Part shown: positions 20,201 to 27,700 of the stretch, one piece after another
Layout of the letters: every line of letters starts with the position of its first letter
How positions within the stretch are numbered: position 1 is the stretch's first letter
NCBI GenBank assembly: GCA_944386175.1
Contig: CALXAB010000016.1
Location: 1-34,319 of the forward strand
Origin: an uncultured Clostridia bacterium
Lineage (GTDB): Bacteria; Bacillota; Clostridia; TANB77; CAG-508
Direction: 5' to 3'
DNA length: 34,319 nucleotides
Position numbers and translations under genes: made by a program
The notes under the pieces: generated by a model
What the model saw: the letters and a program-made list of their open reading frames with translations, nothing else
Told to the model about the DNA's origin: nothing
The model's database searches: none

Positions 20201-21300
20201 AATTCTGTAGCTTTACTCTTATCAACATAAGATATTGTTTTATCTGAATTTTGTCTTACATATTTACCTGTATCTTTATTTTGTATTATAAATCCAACTC
20301 CTGATAATTTTATTTCTGAATTATTTACTATTTTTATTACTTTTAAATCTCCTGATAAAGGAATTTTATAATTGAATTTTTCTTTAATAGTATCATTTTT
20401 TGTATATGGTTCTCTTCCAATTAAGTTTTGGAAACTCGCTCCACTTAAACTTTCTAAAAACCATAATTTTGCACATTTCACCTCATACTTACAAGTTCCT
20501 GATATACTAGTAATTTCTCTTACTCCTTTATCTGTAGGTATTAACACATAAAATGGTTTTCCGGATTTTATATCACTTACCTTAGTTTCCACTAAATCTT
20601 TACCTTGATATCTATTATACAATACATTACTTATTGCTTTTCCATCCTGATCATATACAGAAATATTATTTAATGTTCCTGTAAATGTCCATTTAAATGG
20701 TCCTACTTTTATATATGATTTTCCATTTCGAGTAACTGAATTAGCTTTTATCTTATTTTTATCTGTAATATCTTTAAAACTTTGCTCTTCTTTAAGATTT
20801 GTTGCATAATTTTTAGCTTCAGTTATAAGATAATCATATTGTGATTGCCCTGCATTTCCTGTCATAAATGATTTATCTATTCCATGCTTCCTTCCTACAT
20901 TTTGTCCCCATTCTGGTATATAACTCCAAATTGCATTTGCTACAGGACCATATTGCTTATCTCTTCCACTTGCTTCTGTTCCATTATCTTTTGATAATAT
21001 ATATGCAAGTACTCCATTCTCCCATGCTGTAACTTCGGTTTTATTTGCTTCATTAGTAGATTTTAAACCTTCTATCGTTACTATTGAATCTACTCTATAT
21101 GTTACTTTCCACCCTGGCAATGCTTGACCATGTTGCAAACAAAATAAATTACTATCATATATATAATCATAATATGATTTGTACAATATATCTCCGACTT
21201 TATAATTAGTATATGATGCTGCGCTTGATATATTAGCTATACATAGCATTGCAAATATTAAACTTATTCCTAATATAATTTTGTTTTTAATGTTCTTCAT
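17275..21300 (-). CDS. Giant surface protein B: thioester-like head, Cna-B and SdrD-B domains, TPPTG anchor
   Basis: This 1341-aa protein has a signal peptide (about residues 7-28, ANISSAAS). An N-terminal domain resembles thioester/TQXA domains: DSNLFCLQHGQALPGW supplies a candidate thioester cysteine (C54), and YGPVANAIWSY (117-127) aligns with the usual TQxAIW. The thioester glutamine is Ala here (A121), so the bond is doubtful. A Cna-B/SpaA-type domain (about 316-418, with ETKNP), an SdrD-B domain (LSGYVWLDKQSEKQ), further modules and another SdrD-B (QGKVFLDETTNELK) follow. The C-terminus is TPPTGQN (1304-1310), a membrane helix and KKKALNK, an LPXTG-like signal. It is 24 bp after gene A with an AAAGGAGGT site, so co-transcribed. 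Host or surface binding is inferred. Confidence 0.92.
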   Translation of the reverse strand: MKNIKNKIILGISLIFAMLCIANISSAASYTNYKVGDILYKSYYDYIYDSNLFCLQHGQALPGWKVTYRVDSIVTIEGLKSTNEANKTEVTAWENGVLAYILSKDNGTEASGRDKQYGPVANAIWSYIPEWGQNVGRKHGIDKSFMTGNAGQSQYDYLITEAKNYATNLKEEQSFKDITDKNKIKANSVTRNGKSYIKVGPFKWTFTGTLNNISVYDQDGKAISNVLYNRYQGKDLVETKVSDIKSGKPFYVLIPTDKGVREITSISGTCKYEVKCAKLWFLESLSGASFQNLIGREPYTKNDTIKEKFNYKIPLSGDLKVIKIVNNSEIKLSGVGFIIQNKDTGKYVRQNSDKTISYVDKSKATEFITDKNGQFKVENLLVGTYVAYETKNPNYGYEIVSEGVEGTVVVDKTSELKIPNKQKYIKLSGYVWLDKQSEKQSIRNDLYNDGEFDYGDKLLNGIPVRLKDKSGNVIKETTTANRGAYQFVDVLVEDLGNYYIEFEYDGLTFTNVISYIDKDNGSKAAENENTRRTFNNNFSIIEGTGENTGITKDSNGNKVHDLTYTKDENEYKTRFENVTFEDENAEVLTLKDKGKFPITALTSETGYNILDHYVVGQEEIKNINLGLYEREQPDLTLVKDLDNVSLSINGYGHTYNYGTKTITAQNEEKDLFNVGVKFGNKYSDMTYTRPIYESDYTFEDQDTSRELKVKLTYKIMLKNQATNLVSQVNSIVDYFDSRYEIAENGVGTGIENGKITGNLNYTKDTTYNNSKYTKIIIETNSKIEAQKQNAIYIQFELSREAVKAIIDELGTPEGQNNLLENVVEINSYSVFDKEGNVYAGIDVDSNPGNADPENTKTFEDDTDRAPALRLAVADAREMQGKVFLDETTNELKVGEERKGDGQYNEGEPGISGVKITLKENTGTGKVYDATTDENGDFLIEGFIPGDYTLTYTWGDETYTVQNYKGTIYDKDRYNKNIENDTWYKSEENGPRYTDAIDDYAQREAIDNELKTITHSTTPTITTMDSTTPTMGITVEDTEMNVTTSPDDELKYEIKNIDFGIVERPRQEVELIKRVNKLKVTLPNGQVLVDVELDDNGNITKGSPYVTAQGPLEGMNPPNGTVKVEMDKELIQGSTLEVEYKITAKNNSELDYISEEYYKFGTDKDPNKLVTITPTAIIDYLDKDWEFEASKNEEDGWKIKTQEEMEQSQLLVTEVYNNETVKGSIILYTEKLAEQKLKPTESAYANLKVSKVLSVADEIDLNNYTEIIKIDKTGGGDIISSTPGNYLPGENDELDDDLAQSVTVTPPTGQNRNHIIIIAIVATALTIVVVGIVIIKKKALNK

Positions 21301-21324
21301 AAATTTTATACCTCCTTTCCCTTC

Positions 21325-24300
21325 TTATATTTCATCTATATTTATATTATTCTTTTTTCTAACAATTACAAGTACTACAATTGCTAATATTACAATTACT
21401 ATAATAGCTATTCCTGCATAAACAATTCCACCTGTTCTAATACTTAAAATTACATCTGCATAATCCATGTCATTTTCACCTTGCACTTTGTTTGCTGGTG
21501 TTGAATTTATATCTGCTAATCCTAATTCGTTATATGCTTCTGCTATCTCCGCTGTATTATTTACCAGTCCTGTATTGTTTTCGTTCATTGTTTTTGTTAG
21601 TGTTAGAGTTAATGTTTTTGTTTCCCCTGCTGCTATCTTATCATTTGCTATACTTGAATTATATAATACTCCACCTTGTTGATACCAATCTTTATTTAAT
21701 TCTGAACTAAATTGAAGGTCATTTGGCATATAATCTGCTACTTTTCTAGCATATCCGTCTATCTCTCCAGCATTTGTAACATTTATTTTATATTCTATTA
21801 TAACTGTTGTTCCTGCTAATTGTTTTGCATCTATTTCAACTTTTGCTAATTTTTCATTATTAAATTCTCTTACTGTTGTTCCTGCTGAATTTTGTAATAT
21901 AATTTTACTTACAAATTTTTCTAGTTTTAAATCAAATGTTTTTAGTTCTATTAATCCTATATTAATATCTGAAATATTATTGTCTTCAATTGATATTATA
22001 TCTGTACCTGTTACTTTTTGAGTATTATTTTCTATATTTAAGTCTGTTAACATTGCATCTGAATTTTTGCTTTCATCTACACCTTGTACTTTATATTTAG
22101 TAACTGTGTATTGTGTTGTATTATATTCAAAAATAACTATATATTGTCCATTTACTATATTATCTAATACATACATACCTTGACTATTTGTTGTTGTTTC
22201 TAATATGTTTCCTGATGTATCTTTTACTAAATTATTAGTTTTTGTATTTAACAATTTAACTTTTACATTATCTAGAGTTTTTTCATTTTCATCTTTTATA
22301 CCATTTGCATTTTCATCATGCCAAGCTAAACCACTTATCATTTTTGTTCCTTCTGCAATATCTCCATTTCCTGAGTTATTATCTCCATTATCTGTATTGT
22401 CACCATCATTAACTTTTGTAGGCTCGATTATATGGTTTATAGTATCAGTCTCTGCCATTTTTTGTCCTGCAAATTCTATAACAGCTTTGTTAGAAATAGT
22501 TTCTGCTTCTTCTCTATCATCTGCTTCATTTACCATCGTTTCTATTTTTATTTCACAACTACCTTTTTCCATTATGTTTAATCTTATTTCTACTTGATTT
22601 GTTTCTATACCTTCAACTTTTTGTCCATCAACTGTTATATTAGTTATTGTTAATTCCTCTGGGATAGTATCTTTTAAAATTACATTTTCTGCTCTACTTT
22701 CTGAATTGTTATTTACTACTATTGTATATTCTATTATATCTCCTGCTTTTACGTATTTACTATCTGTATTCGATACCATTGTCATTGAAATATCATAGTT
22801 ACTTATTTCGTCTGTCCACACATTAGAAGTATATTCTTTAGTACTATCTTTAGCTATTGTATAAAATTTAGATTTATTATTATCAGATGTATTTACAAGT
22901 GTACTGTATGACAATACTTTTACTTCCCCAACTTCTAAAGATCCGATATCTACTTCTTTATCATATTGTATTACTTCAGATTGCACATCTTTGTTAATAT
23001 CTTCTTTACTACTTTCGTTATCTGGATTTACAATTTCTTCACTAGCTTCAGTAAATATTTCATTTCCTGATACTTCTTGACTTTGCATTCCCGTATATAA
23101 AGTTAATTTTTCTATTTCTAAATTTTCTGAAATATTTGTTTCAACTTTTACATTATCTTGTTTAGTATCTGAAATATTTTCTATTATAGCAAAATATTCC
23201 ACAGCTCCATTTCCATATATATTAATATTTCTATCTGTAACTTTCTTTACACTTACTCTTAGATTTGCATTTTCTGTTGTTGTTTTTATTTCATTAGATT
23301 CATTTACTGCCTCACCATATTTAGTTTCTATAGTATTTGTAAGTGTAGTGTTTTCATATGTTTTTGAATTTACTCTTACTTCATATTCTACAATTGCTTT
23401 TTCTCCTACTGCAATTTTTTCTATTGTTTTTTCGAATTTATCTGTTTCTACTTCTTTATAATATGATGAACCTGTATATTCATAATTTTCTACTGGTTCT
23501 ACTAATGTTGTACCTTCTGGAACTTGCCCTGTTACTACTACATTTTCTACTTCTTCTGAACCTGTATTAGAAATCTCTACATGGTATTTTATAACTTCAC
23601 CATTCTTTACTTTTGTATCTGAAGTTATATTTTTATCTCCAACTGTTGCACTTAATGCTGTTTCTATTTTTGGTCCTACTCCTGTATCCATTTCTATATC
23701 TGTTGATTCAATTGTATTTGCTACATTTGTTACACTATTTGTATAGCTTACATTATATCCTTCTGATGCTTTTTGATTATATTCAAGATTTTCTGGTATT
23801 TCTATATCATATGTACCTATAATACTTTCTCCAGCTCCTAGGCTATCATATTGTACCAAATATTTTTTACTGTTTTTTGTTGCATTTTGTTTCCACCCGT
23901 TTTCAGAATTTTGTAAATCATTTGTTGCATTTTCATTTTCTGTATAATAAATTGTTGCATTTTCCATATTTATTGTACTTGCAAGTTTTACACCTAAATT
24001 ATTTGTTTCACTATCAGTAGGGAAGGTTCCCAATACTTTCATATTATTTATTGGTTCTTGATTGTTATTTATTATCTCTAATTGTACTTCTAGTCTTTTT
24101 GCTTCTTGTCCTTTTGCCATTGAAACTGTTTGCTTTTCTTCTTGTCCTACTGTTTCTATTCCTAAATTTTTGATACTATTAATTGCTGTTACATCTGTAG
24201 GTGCTACTATTTGTATATCTTTTGAACTTGTTCCTACTTCTTGACCATTTATATATTCCATTGTTATTGGTTTTATTGATGTTGGTGATTTTTTGTTTAC

Positions 24301-26193
24301 TTTTATATTAGCGTTTATTATTATTGTTGCACCTTCAATTGATTGTTCTTTATATTGTGTTTGTTTTCCTGCTAATGTTATTGTTAAAATTCTTCCATTT
24401 ACGGCATAATTTTGTATCTTTAATTCATTTTCATAAACTAAATCTATACTATTTATTTCTATTCCTTCAATCTCTTCAGGTAATGTTATATTTATTGTTG
24501 GATTTTCATATAAATTGTATTCTTCACTGTTTGTATTTAATATAGCTCTCATTTCAACGTTATTTTCTACTACTGTTGATAATGTATCTTTATTAACTTC
24601 TAATCTTGCAGTTGTTTTTGCTTCATTTAAAACTATTTCTGATTTAGTTTCTGTTTGCATTCCTGTTACATATTTTTTTGTATCTGTTACATTTATATTA
24701 TAGCTTGCTATTGCTGTTGTTTGTATTTTATTTATATTTTTAACTATATTTATATCATTTTGTTTTATCGTTTTTTGGTTATTAAAATTAATTGTACCTT
24801 CTTTTATAGGTGCTGATGTTCTTATTTCTATATTTCTAGCTTCTATATTTGTATATTCTATATTAATGTCTCCGTTTTCGTCAGGTACTGAAGTTGAATC
24901 TGCTCTTCCTATTACTTGTCCATCTTGATTTATTATTTCTATAAATCCATTTGCTCCAAAAATTTCATCAAAATTTTGCTTACTAAAAGATGTTTTTGTG
25001 TATATAATATTTGCATCTAATAATGTATCTTCATTTGCCACAAAATTATTTTGTTCTTTTATACTTATATATTCTGCTGTATTGGCTAAATTCACTTCTA
25101 ATTTTGTTGTAGAATTATAACTTCTATCTATTCCTGAATATAGTTTTCCTTTAAATATTTGTTGTTCACTATTTACTGTTTCTACTGCTATTGTTGTATC
25201 CTTTTCTTCATTATTTAATTCTATTTTTGTATCATTTGCTTGTATTTCTTTATCATTATATAAAGTTATTTTTTCTTGTGCTGTGATTTCTATATTATCT
25301 AAATTTGCATCTTTTTCATATATATATGTTAATATAATATTTTCATTTCCAGATTTTTTCCAAGTAATTTTATTTTCTTGTGTTAATTCATTTGAAAATT
25401 GAAATTCTACATATCCATTTTCATTTTTATATCCATATGATGTCATATTGTTTAAATTAACAACTTGTACAACTTCTGGTTGTTGTCCACTTATTTCTGG
25501 AATATTAATTTTTGAATTTATGTTTTTTATTGGATAATTATTTTCTTTTAATCCCAAATTTAATGAAAATTGAATTATTCTTTTTTCTTCTCCATTTATT
25601 TTCATTACTTTATTTGTTATTATATCTATACTATTTTCTACATTATCTGGTGTATTTGCTTCTATTAATTTTAAGTTTACATTTCTTGTTGAGTCTATAG
25701 TTATATTTTTTTCTGTACTGTCTTTATATTCTCCAGTTAATGTTACTTCACTATTCATGTCTAATAAACCTGTATCTATTTGGTTTTCTGTTACAGGCTT
25801 TATTTTTATATCAATTTCTGCATTTGTTCCTGAATTTAATTGATTTAAATATATTGTATTTCCTTCGATTCTATTTACATATTGATTTTCTGTACCAACA
25901 ATTGTAAAGTTATTATTTGCAATTTCTACTTTTCCATTAAAGTATCCATCTTTTTTAACATTTACATTTAGGTATAGTATTTGTTCTTGTTCTTCTGATG
26001 TAATTTCCAAGGAATTTGTGTTTTTTCCTTCTTTATCTTTAAAATATGTATTAAATTCTATGTTAGCATGATTTGTAGCTAATATATCTTTGGCATAACT
26101 TATAAAACTTGAACCAACAAAAATAAAATTGGCCATTGTCATTGTCAATATTAACACCATAATAATACTAACTTTTAGAAGTTTGTTTTTCAT
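21325..26193 (-). CDS. Giant surface stalk protein A with DUF11-like and SdrD-B domains
   Basis: This is a 1622-aa exported protein. I start at the ATG 26191-26193 (MKNKLLKVSIIM) because the longer reading MFFKGGIK is the AAAGGAGGAAT ribosome binding site itself. A hydrophobic signal segment (about 5-30) is followed by beta-rich modules beginning HANIEFNTYFKDKEG. DUF11-type repeats follow at about 855-985 and 1135-1255 (KYVKAGDIIEYTIVVNNNSE), then an Asn/Asp/Gly linker and an SdrD-B domain at about 1285-1380 (SGLAWHDENANGIKDENEK). The final module ends TPANKVQGENDMDYAD, SIRTGG, a helix and RKKNNINIDEI. Like C, it lacks the proline of a sortase motif. It is a paralogue of C and first gene of the island, behind a good promoter and a ~210-nt leader. 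Confidence 0.92.
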   Translation of the reverse strand: MKNKLLKVSIIMVLILTMTMANFIFVGSSFISYAKDILATNHANIEFNTYFKDKEGKNTNSLEITSEEQEQILYLNVNVKKDGYFNGKVEIANNNFTIVGTENQYVNRIEGNTIYLNQLNSGTNAEIDIKIKPVTENQIDTGLLDMNSEVTLTGEYKDSTEKNITIDSTRNVNLKLIEANTPDNVENSIDIITNKVMKINGEEKRIIQFSLNLGLKENNYPIKNINSKINIPEISGQQPEVVQVVNLNNMTSYGYKNENGYVEFQFSNELTQENKITWKKSGNENIILTYIYEKDANLDNIEITAQEKITLYNDKEIQANDTKIELNNEEKDTTIAVETVNSEQQIFKGKLYSGIDRSYNSTTKLEVNLANTAEYISIKEQNNFVANEDTLLDANIIYTKTSFSKQNFDEIFGANGFIEIINQDGQVIGRADSTSVPDENGDINIEYTNIEARNIEIRTSAPIKEGTINFNNQKTIKQNDINIVKNINKIQTTAIASYNINVTDTKKYVTGMQTETKSEIVLNEAKTTARLEVNKDTLSTVVENNVEMRAILNTNSEEYNLYENPTINITLPEEIEGIEINSIDLVYENELKIQNYAVNGRILTITLAGKQTQYKEQSIEGATIIINANIKVNKKSPTSIKPITMEYINGQEVGTSSKDIQIVAPTDVTAINSIKNLGIETVGQEEKQTVSMAKGQEAKRLEVQLEIINNNQEPINNMKVLGTFPTDSETNNLGVKLASTINMENATIYYTENENATNDLQNSENGWKQNATKNSKKYLVQYDSLGAGESIIGTYDIEIPENLEYNQKASEGYNVSYTNSVTNVANTIESTDIEMDTGVGPKIETALSATVGDKNITSDTKVKNGEVIKYHVEISNTGSEEVENVVVTGQVPEGTTLVEPVENYEYTGSSYYKEVETDKFEKTIEKIAVGEKAIVEYEVRVNSKTYENTTLTNTIETKYGEAVNESNEIKTTTENANLRVSVKKVTDRNINIYGNGAVEYFAIIENISDTKQDNVKVETNISENLEIEKLTLYTGMQSQEVSGNEIFTEASEEIVNPDNESSKEDINKDVQSEVIQYDKEVDIGSLEVGEVKVLSYSTLVNTSDNNKSKFYTIAKDSTKEYTSNVWTDEISNYDISMTMVSNTDSKYVKAGDIIEYTIVVNNNSESRAENVILKDTIPEELTITNITVDGQKVEGIETNQVEIRLNIMEKGSCEIKIETMVNEADDREEAETISNKAVIEFAGQKMAETDTINHIIEPTKVNDGDNTDNGDNNSGNGDIAEGTKMISGLAWHDENANGIKDENEKTLDNVKVKLLNTKTNNLVKDTSGNILETTTNSQGMYVLDNIVNGQYIVIFEYNTTQYTVTKYKVQGVDESKNSDAMLTDLNIENNTQKVTGTDIISIEDNNISDINIGLIELKTFDLKLEKFVSKIILQNSAGTTVREFNNEKLAKVEIDAKQLAGTTVIIEYKINVTNAGEIDGYARKVADYMPNDLQFSSELNKDWYQQGGVLYNSSIANDKIAAGETKTLTLTLTKTMNENNTGLVNNTAEIAEAYNELGLADINSTPANKVQGENDMDYADVILSIRTGGIVYAGIAIIVIVILAIVVLVIVRKKNNINIDEI

Positions 26194-26276
26194 TTTTATT
26201 CCTCCTTTAAAAAACACTTAAAATTAATATTTCCTTTATATAATATAAATTTTTTAGTAAAAAATCAATCATTAAT

Positions 26277-26330
26277 AATAGTACATTTTTCAATTACTTT
26301 ATGTGGTTTTACGGATTTACATTTTTAGAC
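26277..26330 (-). promoter_or_regulatory. Conserved leader block upstream of surface gene A
   Basis: On the minus strand CTAAAAATG, three bases, ATCCGT, CATAA and AAAAATGTAC occur in the same order and nearly the same spacing as at 17063-17115. The block lies downstream of the predicted transcription start (about 26406), so it would be in the 5' untranslated RNA, ending 84 nt before the start codon. Just upstream are short direct repeats AAAAATGT. Known riboswitch classes were considered and none recognised. Confidence 0.5.
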
Positions 26331-26412
26331 ATAAATGTGATTTATATTACATTTTTATGACATTTTTGTAAAATTTGTAATGTCTATTATTTATGTAAAA
26401 GCATTCACTTAT

Positions 26413-26441
26413 ATTATACCGCTTTTTTCCTGATTTTTCAA
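26413..26441 (-). promoter_or_regulatory. Sigma-A-type promoter of the surface-protein island
   Basis: On the minus strand TTGAAA (26436-26441) and TATAAT (26413-26418) are separated by exactly 17 nt. Transcription would start near 26406 and give a leader of about 210 nt before gene A. It is the best-matching promoter in this gap and lies between gene A and fold-back element 2. Confidence 0.65.
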
Positions 26442-26494
26442 TGGTTTTTTACAAATTAACCATTTATGTTAAATTTTTATTGTTGCGATCCACT

Positions 26495-26702
26495 CTATAT
26501 AGGGCATAATATATCAATAAATATAGTATTTTTCGGTTCAATACATAATTTAAGAAATTCTAAATTAATTTTTTGGTCCCCTTTCACTTAGTCCTCGCTT
26601 CGCTCGACGTGAACATTACCCAAAAAATTAATAAAGAATTTCTAAAATTATTCCTATCACATTCAAAATACTATATTTATTGATATATTATGCCCTATAT
26701 AG
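26495..26702. repeat. Fold-back element 2 (208 bp, 38-bp perfect inverted arms)
   Basis: The arms 26495-26532 and 26665-26702 are perfect inverted complements over 38 bp. The 132-bp core (26533-26664) is an imperfect palindrome centred on CTCGCTTCGCTCG. It matches the core of element 1 in reverse orientation, at more than 90% by eye outside the central loop. The outer arm sequence (CTATATAGGGCATAATATAT) is unlike that of element 1, yet complementary within this copy. The element occupies the middle of the 563-bp divergent gap between surface gene A and the plus-strand pair. It contains no ORF. Confidence 0.93.
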
Positions 26703-26789
26703 CATGAAACCGTAACAAAAAATATTATACAGCATATTATATTACATAGTTTTAAAAATTTTGAATATATATTTTTAGAGGTGATATTT

Positions 26790-27278
26790 TTGGATAATTT
26801 TAATATTGATGAAAATTCTATTAATAAATTAAAAGATATGATGAATAAAGGTGATCTTTCTAATGTTATTTCACAAATTCCACCTGAAATGCTTCAAAAT
26901 TTTTCTAAAATGATGTCTTCTAATTCTAATAACGAAAATAATAACAATTCTAATAATTCTAATAACAATGATATTTTTAATGCAAATAATAATTCTGATA
27001 CTTCTAATAGTAATAATAACTTTGACTCTTCTACTACTAATAATAATTTTGATTTTTCAAAAATAGATATGAATACTGTTATGAAAATGAAGTCAATAAT
27101 GGATAAAATGAATACTTCAAATGACCCCAGAACTAATCTTTTAAATTCATTAAAACCTTATCTACGTGAAGAAAGAAAAAGTAAATTAGACCAATATGCC
27201 AATCTTATGAATGTAGCTAAAATAGCTGAACTATTTAACTCAGAAAATAAACCTAAGGAGAATAATTCAAATGATTAG
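26790..27278 (+). CDS. Asn-rich small hypothetical protein
   Basis: Function unknown; 162 aa, soluble. An N-terminal helical part (DNFNIDENSINKLKDMMNKG, then IPPEMLQNFSKMM) is joined by a low-complexity Asn/Ser linker (about residues 47-90) to a C-terminal helical part with NDPRTNLLNSLKPYLREERK and KLDQYANLMNVAKIAELF. A C-terminal part like this is familiar from small Clostridia proteins without a named role. I choose the TTG at 26790, because AGAGGTGA stands 5 nt before it; the in-frame GTG at 26781 lies inside that site. It overlaps the next gene by 8 nt and is therefore probably translated with it. It is divergent from the surface island. No convincing promoter was found in the gap. Confidence 0.8.
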   Translation: MDNFNIDENSINKLKDMMNKGDLSNVISQIPPEMLQNFSKMMSSNSNNENNNNSNNSNNNDIFNANNNSDTSNSNNNFDSSTTNNNFDFSKIDMNTVMKMKSIMDKMNTSNDPRTNLLNSLKPYLREERKSKLDQYANLMNVAKIAELFNSENKPKENNSND

Positions 27279-27696
27279 CTTTCCTTTTTTTAGATTTCCA
27301 TATAATTATAGATATTATAACCACAATCCTTACTATTTTAATACGAATAACAATTATTCTAATAATAGTAATTATTTTGGACAAAGCAATGATTCTAATA
27401 ATACTAAAATAAATGATGAAGTAACTGATAATATAAATTTTAAAAATAACGTTAATAATGAGAATATAGATAATAGAAATGAATATAAAAAAAAATCATC
27501 TAGATATAATACATTTAACCCTTTAAATATTAATTTTTCTGGTTTTAATGATATCGAACAACCTTTACTAGAAGTAATGGGTATTAAATTATATTTAGAT
27601 GATATTATTATACTTGGTTTATTATTTTTTCTTTATAATGAAGGAGTTAAAGATGACATTTTGTTTATTTCTCTAATCTTGCTACTATTAAGTTAA
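27271..27696 (+). CDS. Small hypothetical membrane protein, partner of the upstream Asn-rich protein
   Basis: Function unknown; 141 aa. The N-terminus is rich in Tyr, Asn and Phe (FFRFPYNYRYYNHNPYY), followed by an Asn-rich, charged, probably disordered linker. The C-terminal third (about 92-141) is conserved-looking: LLEVMGIKLYLDDIIILGL, FFLYNEGVKDD and a final LFISLILLLLS, giving two hydrophobic segments around a short charged turn. Short proteins with this type of ending are common in spore-forming Clostridia; that is memory of a pattern, not a named family. The ATG overlaps the end of the preceding gene and has AAGGAG. It converges on minC with a 4-bp gap, and I see no hairpin between them. 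Confidence 0.82.
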   Translation: MISFPFFRFPYNYRYYNHNPYYFNTNNNYSNNSNYFGQSNDSNNTKINDEVTDNINFKNNVNNENIDNRNEYKKKSSRYNTFNPLNINFSGFNDIEQPLLEVMGIKLYLDDIIILGLLFFLYNEGVKDDILFISLILLLLS

Positions 27697-27700
27697 ATTT

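Noticed and set aside
21467-24703. Many Leu/Phe/Ser-rich plus-strand open frames across the giant surface genes
   Set aside because: They are by-products of reading the reverse complement of Asn/Thr/Glu-rich coding sequence and lack ribosome binding sites and domains; they are not membrane proteins.
26194-26217. An upstream start for surface protein A (MFFKGGIK)
   Set aside because: The codons for KGGI are the AAAGGAGGAAT ribosome binding site; the signal peptide begins properly at the next ATG.
26193-26406. A known riboswitch (for example cyclic-di-GMP type) in the long leader of the surface island
   Set aside because: I looked for the conserved cyclic-di-GMP-I core and similar motifs and did not find them; only a new conserved block is reported.
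26921-27060. A regularly repeating AATAAT/TCTAAT stretch that might suggest a CRISPR or tandem repeat
   Set aside because: It encodes the Asn/Ser-rich linker of a small protein; there are no uniform repeats and spacers.
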